Source of the DNA: Paratinospora sagittata
Taxonomy: Eukaryota; Streptophyta; Magnoliopsida; Ranunculales; Menispermaceae
Assembly: GCA_035771175.1 (NCBI GenBank)
Contig: CM069608.1
Span: forward strand, 11,662,019 to 11,726,018
Direction of reading: 5' to 3'
DNA: 64,000 nucleotides
A program made the position numbers and the translations under genes. Numbering within the stretch: position 1 is the stretch's first letter; each line of letters begins with the position of its first letter. Below, in pieces: positions 48,354 through 60,300 of the stretch. Below the pieces are notes generated by a model. It was not told where the DNA came from. It saw only the letters and a program-made list of their open reading frames with translations, and searched no databases.

Positions 48354-51300
48354 GTAAAAAATGATCAAAGATTTCATCCATCAAATGCTAGCTTTATATA
48401 CATATCTATCATCTATATATGTTATCACCCCATCCGAATCCAGCTGATCGACATCATCACTTCATTTAACTTGTTCTAAATTAATATTATACATCTTATT
48501 ACACATCTTATAAAAATAAATATACCAGTAAAATAAACAAAATAGTTTAATAAGATTAATACCAATAATGTCATATTAACATCCTTAATATTAATGTTAC
48601 CTTAATAAAATACTTACATTAAAAAATTTAAAAATTATTTTTATAATGTTGTTTCTAATAGTGTTAATATCTATTAACATGTTTTATATTAATATTCATA
48701 GTATGCGCGATGCGCATAAACATTGTTAAAGTAAAAATACATGTTTCAAATGATTATATTTATACTTTTATGTCTTGTTTCCATCATTTCTAATAGTAAT
48801 TATGCATATTTTAGCATTTGTATACAAATTCGTTAAACTTCTCTAAGTTGGCGAATTTTTACAAAAATTCTCCACGTCGAATTAAACTTCTCCGAATTAA
48901 TTCTGATTTTTGAAGGTCGAAGTTTATGGCGAAATCGAATTTTCGTTCCTTGCATAGGATAATGTTTAGGAAAGTTCTAAAAATTTAATTTTTAGTTTCT
49001 TTTTATTTTTAGGCAAGTTTTTTGTTTTTAGAGGAGTTTCTATTTTGGTAAAATTATATTTTAATGGTAGTTTTAGATGTTTTTAATTTTTTTTTAATTA
49101 TTCAATGTGATAAGAAAGTGCCTGGACAGAGTTATAATAGCATTAGAAAGTTTCTATATCGTTATAGATGGCTTAGGAAACTCATTTTTTAAGTGTTTTA
49201 AGAAGTTTCGAAGTTGTTTCAAGGGATAAATTTATATAGAGAGCTCCAATTACGAAAATTAAACATACAATCAATTCAATCATCAATTATTATTCTCTTT
49301 GTAAGCAAATTTTGCTTCTTAGTGCTCTATTTTTCTATTTTTCTCAAGTCCATTGATTCAAATATGCTTTCGATATGTTAAATGGTATTAGAGCCTCGAT
49401 TGAGAGCTTGTTACTTTCATCATCATGGTTGACGATGATGGTGAGCATCGTGCCTTCATTATTTGCAATTTGTTATCTATACCTCAACATGAGGTTTCTA
49501 CTAAACATAGCTTGTTTCGTACTTCTTGTAAGGTCCACAATTATGATATCTCATCATTAATAGTGGTAGTGGTGAAAATATCATATCTGCCACAATGGCT
49601 GATGCTCTTAAGCTCCCTACTTAACCTCATCCTAAGCCGTACAATATTGGTTGGGTTGATGATGATTGTCGAAAGAAGGTGGACCTCCAATGTGTTGTCT
49701 CTTTCAAACTTGGTGCCTATCAAGATACAATAGTTCGTGATGTGGTTTCTATGAGAGCATGTCATTTGCTTCTTGGTCATCTATGGTTACGAGATATGGA
49801 TGCCACTTATCGATGAAAGGAAAACACTTACTCATTCCACCAATGAAAAGTACTACAGGAAGAAGAAGGAAAGAGGAGACTTAACCGAACCATTCGAAGG
49901 CGATCAAGCACGTTTCAGCCATGTTGCAACCTTCCAACCTCCCTCCAAACCCTCCCATCTTGCTGCCTCCCGTTCCCCACATCCTCTTAATCTATCTTCA
50001 AGCCTCCACAACCCTACTACAACATTCCCAGATCTTCCTCAAAATTCCATAACCATAGATGATTCTATTTCAACATCTAATCTACACGTGTCAACTGCTG
50101 AAAATCATGAACATTCACAACAAATGCAACCAATTATCCCTCAACAACTCCCTTATTTGCATGCTCCCCCCTGCCATTCTACTCCCAACTATGATTTATG
50201 CTCTCAAGAACTTCTCTCGCACTCAAAATCATTCAAAAAAACAAGATTTAGCAACTTCTTTTGACTTTTTTTTATGAAGTTGATACTTATTCAACCTTCC
50301 AACCCATCTACAATATCTCCTATTATAAATTCCCTATTAGACATGGTCTCATGGTGGATCTATTACAATTTAATGGAGTTTTACATGTTGAAGATTTATT
50401 TGATTGGTTATTTTTAGTAGAACAATTATGCGATAAAAAGAACAAAGTTGAAGAAAAACGAGTGAAGCTGCTTGCACTCATGCTTATTGGTGCATCTTAC
50501 TCATGGTGGATTCACTTGCAAAGAGATATACTTCACCAAGGTTTCTCCCTTACTTTGAATGTGAAGATATAGGCGTTTCTCCTTCTCAAGTGAACTCAAG
50601 GACGAGTTCTTCTCAAGGAAGGGGGATTGATGTAGAACGTAGGATAATGTTTAGGAAAGTTCTAAAATTTTAATTTTTAGTTTTTTTTTTTTAATTTTTA
50701 GGCAAGTATTTTTGTTTTTAGTGAAGTTTCTATTTTGGTAGAATTATATTTTAATGGTAGTTTTTTAGAGGTTTCTAAATTCGTTTTTATTATTCAATGT
50801 GATTAGAAAGTGTCTAGATAGAATTGTAATAGCATTAGAAAGTTTCTATATTGTTATAGATAGCTTAGGAAACCTATTTTTTAAGTGTTTTAAGAAGTTC
50901 TAAGTTGTTTCAAGGGAGTTATCTGTATAAAAAGCTCCAATTATGAAAATTAAATGTACAATCAATTCAATCATCAATTATTATTCTCTTTGTAAGCAAA
51001 TTATGCTTCTTAGTTCTCTATTTTTCTATTTTTCTCTTGAGTCCATTGATTCAAATACTCAATCAATGGATTCAAGAGAAAATTAGAAAAATAGAGAACT
51101 AAGAAGCATAATTTGCTTACAAAGAGAATAATAATTGATGATTGAATTGATTGTTTGTTTAATTTTTGTAATTGGAGCTTTTTATATAGATAACTCGCAT
51201 GAAACAACTTAGAAAACTTGTTTTAAGAAGTTTCTAAGCTATCTATAACAATATAAAAACTTTCGAATGTTATTACAACTCTATTTAGACACTTTCTAAT

Positions 51301-54300
51301 CACATTGAATAATAACAATGAATTTAGAAACCCCTAAAACTACCATCAAAATATAATTTTACCAAAATAGAAACTTCTCTAAAAAGAGAAAACTTGCCTA
51401 AAAATAAAAAGAAACTAAAAATTAAAATTTTAGAACTTTCCTAAACATTATCCTATGTCCTACATCAGTAAAGATCATCTCTATGTTTTTTTATTTTTTG
51501 ATAAGATACGAAATGATATATTGAAGATAAAAGAAACAAACAAGGAAGAAGCCTAGGAAGACCAAGATGTTCTCCCAATAGTTTTAAGAATCTATTGAGG
51601 CTTACGCCTTGAGGCTATTGAAAACGGCCTCAAGGATTATGCCTCATGGCACCTACTAGACTTGTACTCCTCACTAACATGAGGTTTGCACCTCAAGACT
51701 TACACCTTAGGGCAATGTGAGTCTTAACCATGATCTTTTAAGAGTTTGGTTTTTAATTTTGTAGTGGCTTGCTCCTAGATCATATGTGGCTAGGTTGGTG
51801 TTCTACTTCCTCAATTTTTTAGCTCATTATCAAATTGCATTGCTTTTTTATCTTTTTAGGTGGGGTGTTAAAATCAGAAATGATGGTGGCTTAAGGAACT
51901 CTCTCAATGTTTTCTTGAGTTTCTCACTTATTTTAAATTTCTTTCTATCTTTACTTCTGTTTGTTATTTTTTGTTTGCTTTCTTGATTTTTCCACAATTG
52001 GCATACCCTCCTAAAATTGCAAAATTTACTAGCTTGCAATATTGGTCAATGAAATAAAAAATGGTTGATGGCATTAGAAAACTCTTTTGCTTGTTGTTGG
52101 AGAAATTTCAAAAAAAAATGTTGGGTTCTTTGTCGAATTTCGTAACATTTTGTGCCATTTCTTTTTTTTTTTGCTAATTGGAAAAATAATCTTTTATTGA
52201 ACTTTGTACTGACGCTTTGCATTTTCAAAATTACCTACACTCTTTAATTGGTCAAGTTGCACTTCAACAAAATTCACCAAAATCATAAGAATTTTGTCGA
52301 TTTTTCATACCTTTCTCTTTGCTTTTAGCAATATTCTAGTGGTTCATAATAGGAAATGCCAAAAAGCATAAGCAACTTTAAATGAAATCTAAATTTTTTA
52401 TTCTATTATAAGCAAGGTTTAAAAAAGTGTGAGGCATGGCGTAAGCCTCGAGGAGAAATGGGACGTGAGCCTCACATTTAATTTAAAAAATAAAAAAAAT
52501 AAAAAATCATAAAAAAAATCTAAAAAATTACTAGTATCAATGGTAAATGAAGAAACATCTAAAATAAGTTGAAATATGAACTACTTTTATACATTTGTGG
52601 AGAACTTTAGTAATATCTCTTAATATATTATGTGTCTTAATTGTCATTAACATCATTAACAACTAATTGTGTACATATCATATGTTAAGCTTTCCGAATT
52701 TAAAATTAAAAGCAGCAACAATAGAAAGTTAGCAAGTAAATTGTAAAATTATAAGGTCTTTGCCACTTTGTAGTTAATATAAGATGGCTTAGAATAATCA
52801 GTCAAAAAGTATTTAGATTGATTTGGTTAGTGTTTATATTATTGTTAGTAAATCTCAAAATATATTGCTAGTACGAGGCGAAGCCAACATTGGCCTATTT
52901 AAGGAAAAAAAAAAAGCTTCAATTTGCTCCAATGAAAATTATGAAATAGAGTTGATTCTTAAAAATTAAAATATTTTTTCATAATCCAAAAAGTACAATC
53001 ATAATTTTTTTTAAATAATTAAATATTATATGCAAAAATTGAGGCTTAAGCCTCATTCCGCCTCGAGGCGTACGATGCCTCGACAATGTGAGGCATAAGC
53101 CTCACAGTTTAACCTTGAGGCTTAAGCCTCAAGGCATTTTTTGAGCACCTCGCCTTGAGGAATTTTTTGAGTGCCTCGCCTCGAAGCGTACGCCTCGTTC
53201 GATTTTTAAAACAGAGATTATATGTGATAAATGTCTTAATTAAACTCACTGTCCAACCAAGGCTAAAAAGATTATAGATAATTTAATCACTAGCAAGGAT
53301 AAAAAATTCAAACTTACACTAAACTTCAGCCCCCTTAAAATTTGGATTTAAATTAGGGAATCCCTATTCATCATGGAGAATTTTTGTAAAAATTCGACAT
53401 TATGGAGAAGTACAAAGAATTCTATTTAAATTTGTACAAATCTATGGTTCTTTAGACATTGTTAAATAAACATAATTATATACTTTAATTCATTAATTAT
53501 GAAACATGATCACTTAAGTAAGATTTACAAATTATATAAGCTCGTTTGTGAGTTTTATGCTTAATAAATATAGGAGATACATAGATAAATAACATATAGC
53601 TTATAAATTATATGTTCTTTTTTTAAAATTAGAGTTTTGCAAATCTTATTTTGCTTCTTTCTTTAGTGATTCTTTAGTTTTTATCTATTATGAATTTACA
53701 CTTCGATCTCATATACTTTTATTCTTTAGGAACATCCTCCAACAAAACTTAAAGTTAGTATTGATTTTCTTTCTTTGTAATTGAAATTTAAAAATACTAA
53801 ATGATTTTTTAAACTTTACAAATTATTTTGATAGTTTATCAAACTTCAATGCAAATTTTTTTAATAGTTTGATTATATTTCATTTGCAGTTCGATGATAA
53901 AAAAAAATTGACAAAATTCGATGAAAATCCAGAGAATTATGTCAAATTCTCATTCCACGATCATTAGACAAAATAACATTCTATTTGTAACTAATATTAT
54001 GAATAAAAATGCCTAGATACATATGTTTGAGGGAACTCATAACGTAAACAAGAAGTTTACTCAATAGCTTTTTAATATAAGCCAGGAACTGTATAGAGGA
54101 TTGAGTTGGATTGCTCACCAATGAAGTCGCAGAACTTGTTAATTGCATCAGATGCAGATTTCCTGATTCTATTGAAAATATTGAAAAGTCCATCAATAGA
54201 TTTACAGCATGTTGGCAACCCCTCTTCCAAATGTCCCAGAAATTGCTCTTTTTCTGTATACAAAAAGAATCTTAAAGAGTAATGTTAAATTCAGTAATAT

Positions 54301-57300
54301 CCAGCTTTCACCATAATTCATGATATATATTGCAAGGCAAAGCATATTATTTGGCAAGGTAAAGCATAATACTAACCATGTCGTTAAGCATCCAACAGAG
54401 TAGTTTTAAAATGGCCATATGGAAATAATCAACGGTCAACATAAACACCTCTCACTAATCTTTGTATTTAGGGAAAGACAACTAAAACATACACCATTAA
54501 CATCAGTTACCATTCTTGAATTAATAGTCACTACTTCTACTTGATAAACCTTATCTTCAATTCTAACACTGACCAATGTCATTTGGATGCTGACATTACT
54601 AGGCCACGAGGATGGATGTGCATGGTAGAAATATAGGCATAATTCAAGCATTCAATTGCATTATGAAACATATAAAGAGAAATGTTAGAAAGAGAAGTAT
54701 ATTAACAGAGTTGTAGGATTAGAGAGAGAGAGAAGTGAAGAGGGACAATGGGCAGATAGCTGGATGAGTTCAATTAATGTGTTCAACCAATCAATAGAAT
54801 GACCCTAAATAATTGCGACAAAGGAACTGAGAATTGGGTAGAAGGATGAAATAGTTGAGAATTTAGTATGTAAAACCCAACTCAACAAAGCCTTTTCCCA
54901 ACTACATGCGTCAACTACATGAATTTGCTTCCTCCACTCCGCTCTATTCAGGGCTAAGTCAACATTTAAATTACAAATATTATATCTTTCTTAATTATTT
55001 TTGTTCATGTTATTTTCGGCTTTGGCTCTTCCTCTATCATTACCATGGATTGTTAAAAGATCACTCTTCCTAATTTAGAGCATCCAAAGGCCTTTGTTGT
55101 ATGTGTCAAAACCACCTTAATCGATTTTCTCTTATTTTATCTTCAATTTGGGCTAATCCTACCATTTTTCATATATGTTCATTTCTAATTCTATCTTTTA
55201 ATGTTTTCCACATATCCATCTTAACATGCACATTTTCATTACACTTGTTCACATGTTATTTCTTTATTGCCTAACATTTTATACATTCCAGTCATGAAAC
55301 CTTCTCCAACTATATCATACTCATGCTTCGAAACGGTGAAACCATTCACCTTTGAGAAGATAAATGGTGTGGGATTACCGATTTCGTAACACTTTTTCCT
55401 ACTTTGTACCAATGGTCATCTTGGCATAGTTACTCGATTTCTTCATTGTTGTCATTTTTAGTGAGGGATGCCCCTTCTTGGAAACTTCACCTTTGTAGGA
55501 ATTTGACATGTAGGGAGGAAACTGAGGTAGGATCTTTGTTGGCCATATTAGGTGTCACATTTTGAGATGTGAGGATAGGTGTGTTTCACCTCTAGATCAA
55601 TCAGGGGCTTTCATAACCAAATCTTTTTTTTCCATATCATTGATTGTTCCTACTAGACCATCCTTTCCCCAACATGCCATCATTCGGAAAAGCTCATGGG
55701 TAGCAAATTATAACCTTTCAAAAGGATATAGGCTTAAGGAATGGCTTATGGGTTGGTGTAATCTTATGAACAGTCATTAGGGGGCAGCAGTACCAAAAGT
55801 GTTTGTCCTCCATCAATGTCCCCCCTAACTTTTCTGAGTCCCCCTTTTACTTTCTATTGACATATATTTCATTTCTTCCCAAAAAAAAATGAAAGAAAAG
55901 CTTTCAATGGCTCAAGCTAGTCAATGATGAGAATTAAAATGCCACCATAAATTCCCAATTTGGTTGTTCTTTGAGGAACCCAACGGATATCTGTTGAAAA
56001 ATATTCAGTCCCTCGTACAAATGATAGGTTTTTGCGAAATTATTTTGTACAACTATTTAATTTAAAGGAGATTTAGAGATAGTGCTTATTATTAGGTAAA
56101 ACTGTGAAGTAAAGACTATATAAAGCAACCTCCTATAATGATTGAACTGCATGGTAGTTTTGGTATACATTTATTCACAACAATGATGCTAGCCTTCTAT
56201 GGCTATTAGGAGTAGGCCCTATATGATAAGAACATCTCGTCAAGGGTTATAACACTTTGTAGCTTTTGCGAAATGCATTTCAAAATTTGAGTAAGCAAAC
56301 TGAGATATTTGATGAACTATTTATTTATTATTTAAGAAACTATGAAGCCAGTCCTTCAAAATCAAATATTTTTTTTCCTACATATTTTATGGTTATAGAT
56401 AAATGATCTATGAATGGTTAATAGTCATTTGAAATGCATGCATGTGCAAAATGAAAATTTTGTGCACTCACATAATTTGAGTACATTATGTTTTTTTTTT
56501 TTTTTTTTTGACTGGAAACATAGATAGATATTATATATAAGATAAACGAGTACAAAAAGGAGGGGATGAGTTATCCCACGAGAATTACAACGAAATCAGA
56601 ATATTGTTCCAGTTCAAAGCCCAATCTCATTTGAGTACATTATGTAAAGAAGTAACATCTGGTATTTGAATATTTACTTGAAATAGATTTGTATGAAATA
56701 AAATGGCGATTCACATTAATTAGAGTTTATTTATGACATGGAATATTGAGCATTATGTGAAAATAATGCATCTTCTAAAATTTGTGTGGTTCAAATGAGA
56801 TGTGATTAGTACTTGGATTTTTCTAATGAAGGCATTCACTGAGCCAGTTTTAGCGGCTATTTGACTGGAATGGTTTGTCCTGAACAACAATTAGATTGCA
56901 GTAGTACCAACTTTAATGTTCTGAACCAAAAAAAATGATGCATGACTTACCCCATTTCTCCTTAGCATATGGTCTAACAAGTGCCCAAGCTTTCCTAATT
57001 CCATCTTCTAGGGTATCAATTTGATTTTGAACGTACTGCAATTAAAAAAAATGACAATATGTAAAAAAATGTGTAATTCATAAAGTACTCCATAAAGCAA
57101 GCAAAAGCAAACATTCCCACAAAACAACATATGAATATAGAAAATGAATAGAGGCTATTTGCATTAACTATTAGTCATTCTGAGATTATTTACTTCTTGT
57201 GCTCCTGCAGTCATCCTTGTGTTTCTTTCTCTTTCAATATAAGCTCTTTCCCATTTCTTATCAACAAAAAAAAAAATTACTTTCTCTGCATAACCTTCAA

Positions 57301-60300
57301 AGATTCATACAGTAATTTTCGGATTGCTAAGGTCACAGAATCTGTCATTGGTCTCATTTGAAATCATGAAGAACATAAGAGCATGAATGTTCTAGGAGTC
57401 TGTACAAGGAAAGAAAAACAAAGATGGTTTGTTTATAAGGGATTTGGAGAGAAAAATAGATGTATTCAAATAATATTTATATAAAAGAACAACTTGTCTT
57501 CTTTTCTTCTTTAAAATCAGAAAAGAAAAAGTGTTTCCTTGTAAAATGTAAGAGTCAAAAGTCTTCAACAAATTCCTTAAGCAAAATTTCAGGCCTGCAC
57601 AAGATTGCATCTATTGCTCCCAAACGCCAGTAATGGTTCTAGACAAAAGCCTTGAAAAACCTGGTAGTGATAGCTTGTTGGGTCTCTAGACTCTCTACCT
57701 AACAACTATAGCTTTTAAGCCAAGTGGTTATCTAAAGTGGTGTCAGAACTCGGGTTTTGTGAGAGGTCTTGGCTTCAAGTCTCTTTTGTTGGCATGTGCA
57801 TATTCCCAGCTGCAATTTGGTATTTGTTATCCTCCAATCCCCCTTCTACCTTTCCACATGCAAGATGGGGCTACATGTGATGGAAATAGTACTGATACCC
57901 TGATATAAATTGTTGTGCCTCCCAACACCTATTAGGAGCAATAAATCCTGAATGCCCAAAGAGATGAATTTTTGAGAATCAATCCTGATTTTCCAATATC
58001 TATTTCTCAAAACATATTATTAGGAACATCAATCACAGTAACCCTAGATTAATTGCATCCTTCCAATGTTATCCATTCTGGTTTTTTTTCTTTTTTGGTT
58101 TCTTATAAAGGATTGGATCGTTTTGATTTGAATAAAGCATTTCTAATTATTCACTTTCGAATTTATGGAAAGAATTGTAATCAAAATCATGATTATAAGA
58201 GTTTAGGCAGTTTGGATGAGTCCAAAGGCTAAGATTTTTTATTCTTTAAAAATCTCAAAAATCGTCAGAGAAGTGATTATCTGTACAAAGGACACTGTGC
58301 ATATTTCTCCCTTGAGAGATTTTACCAACTTAGAAAGTTCCCTTCTCCTTTTGATATCTAGATCCATGAGTGATTGTTTGATTCTTATTTTTAGTCTATT
58401 TTCTTTATAATCAGATTGTTAAAGATTCATCAAAAATATTCATATATGGTATTGTAGCAAGTAGCTAGATTTACAGTTTAAACACCATCCCTATAATCTT
58501 CATCAGAATGTTTATAATCAAATTTTAAGATTTGGATTTTCATTGTATTCTTTATCGAATCTCAAGTTTTGAATATTTTAGTCTATTTGCATCAATGCTT
58601 CAAAGATAATCTTCTCAATCAATTACTAAACATCCATTCATTAATTAATCAATTATGCATGAAAACAAAACCAAATAGGGTTATTAGGCTATGTTTGATA
58701 TTTTTACTGTAACTCCTGTTAGAGATGAGAAATTCCGAGGTAGCATTTGAAGCATAGTCCAAAATCCAAATTCTATTGTCATGGATATCCTCAAACCTCT
58801 AGGGACAAAATCCAGGTTAGGAGCAGTACCAATGCTCATTCCTCTCAACTTACTCCTTTAGGAAAGGTCTCTACAACGAATCCTCTCTTGGATAGACCAT
58901 ATCCAAGTACAAGCCATCAAGAGTTGGACTTCTAAGGAATGTGAGTGGAATGATAGAATCTAGCTCTAATGTCATCCTCATCTTTCCTCATCTGATCCCT
59001 AATATGGAGAGTTTATAACTGATCAGTCAATAAATGATTGTGCATGATTCTGGAAATACCTGATTCTAATATGAGACCACTTGACCTTTTAGAGAGTCCA
59101 GTCAATAACACATGTTCATCCACGATAAGGCTGAAATGAACAAATAAAAATTCCAAAAAATGAAGGGGATGGCACTCACATGAAGGGTATTAAGTCTAAC
59201 ACAAAGTTTTGGGACCGTCAACTCATTCAGTTTATCAAGCACTTCATCTTCCAATACCATGCAGAAGATCGACTTCTTCTTGATGACAGGAATCATTGTC
59301 TCTTCATATCGTGTCAAAGCAGGAGCAGCAGGAAACAAATGACTCTTTTCAACTGCATTTTACAGGAAGCATAATCAATATCCACAGAAAGCTTGATGCT
59401 TTTGACAAAAAATAATGCATATTTGATTTGTTAGAAAAAGTTGAATTCTTAGATTTTTAGACCCATTATGAAATTCTGTGATGCAGAAAAGAGTGCCCCC
59501 AGAACAAGGAGTAGCATCATAAGGGAATAAAAGAAAAACGAACCCAAGTTTACTGGATATAAACATAAACACTGGGTTAATTTATGATAACTAATTAGAC
59601 AATACTTAAGTTAATTCATTATGAGTAAAGAGATGAGGTACACCTATAGTAGTTGGACATAGAAGAATGCCTAGATAGATGCCAAGTGACTACAAACTTT
59701 GATGGAGAGTTTGTCAATATGACAAGTCTTGACAGGTTTGCACACAGAGCAATAGAATGTAATTAGGTAAACGAAAGACACTCCAGAGATTTTAATGAAC
59801 CATTGTATCTTGTACCTAACTGGTTGACCATTTTCAACACATAGCCTTCTAAGCATTGAGAAATTATAGATAGCAGATATTTCAAATGCTTCACATCCAT
59901 TGGAAGTTTTAAGCCAAATAGTTGATCCACTGCCTGCAAAATGAGATACAAATTAAAGCCACATCGAGCAAAGGAAACAGAGGACTGAAGGTGCAGCACA
60001 CAAGTTGCAAACTAAAATTCCACCAAGAGATGGCTGAAGACAAATATCTGCTGTTATGCAAACGAACATCTGCAACTCATAAAAATATTGCCACAACAAA
60101 TGCTCAGCATGAGATCACTTACTCAAAAATCTGTAGCAGCAAGCAATCCAAATTATCTGTGATGGGATGACAATGTGGAGTATGCTGATATATCTATGAT
60201 GATTTATAGACAGTTCTAGGATAAGCAAATTAACCAGTTCATAAGAAACTTGCCTCCTCTATGATCCGAAATACTTCAATTATTGATGCTGCTTGCCTTT

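Larger units (their letters stand above)
46911..48952 (-). mobile_element. hAT-type element, family 1, 2,042 bp, exact 8-bp target duplication
   Basis: CATAGGAT flanks it exactly at 46903-46910 and 48953-48960, and removing element plus one copy restores the host LTR. Ends are CAAGGAATGAAAATTCGGCG (left) and CAAGGAACGAAAATTCGATT (right end on -). The left subterminal region has repeated TCGAC/TCGCC-type motifs (47010-47075), which in hAT elements are typical transposase-binding repeats (inference). No transposase frame. It carries unusual cargo: duplicated CTTCACGGGATGCACAGTTC units, a GC-rich segment, an 88-bp tandem array and a (TA)n run. Orientation is inverted relative to copies at 1660, 20303 and 53294. 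Confidence 0.9.
46893..51056 (+). mobile_element. Rearranged non-autonomous Ty3/gypsy element, 5' LTR split by a hAT element
   Basis: 5' LTR: TGATGTAGGACATAGGAT at 46893-46910 continuing from 48961 to about 49377. 3' LTR: 50628 to about 51056. LTRs are ~430 bp and clearly homologous (AATGTTTAGGAAAGTTCTAA, ATTCAATCATCAATTATTAT). PBS TGGTATTAGAGC at 49383, polypurine tract AAGGAAGGGGGA at 50615-50626. The ~1.25-kb interior holds a protease fragment, a Pro/Ser-rich stretch and a gag fragment in that order, with many stops; RT, RNase H and integrase are absent. It must have relied on proteins from another element. It lies in the 7.6-kb intron of the MUN gene. Confidence 0.8.

Noticed and set aside
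49773..50264. 163-codon Pro/Ser-rich frame as a novel protein
   Set aside because: It lies between protease and gag fragments inside a two-LTR element and overlaps the protease linker in another frame; best read as element interior.
54436..54651. Antisense frame as an extra MUN exon
   Set aside because: Exons 56951-57035 and 54119-54253 share a split Glu codon and join in phase to a family-like sequence; inserting this frame is not needed and it has no family motif.
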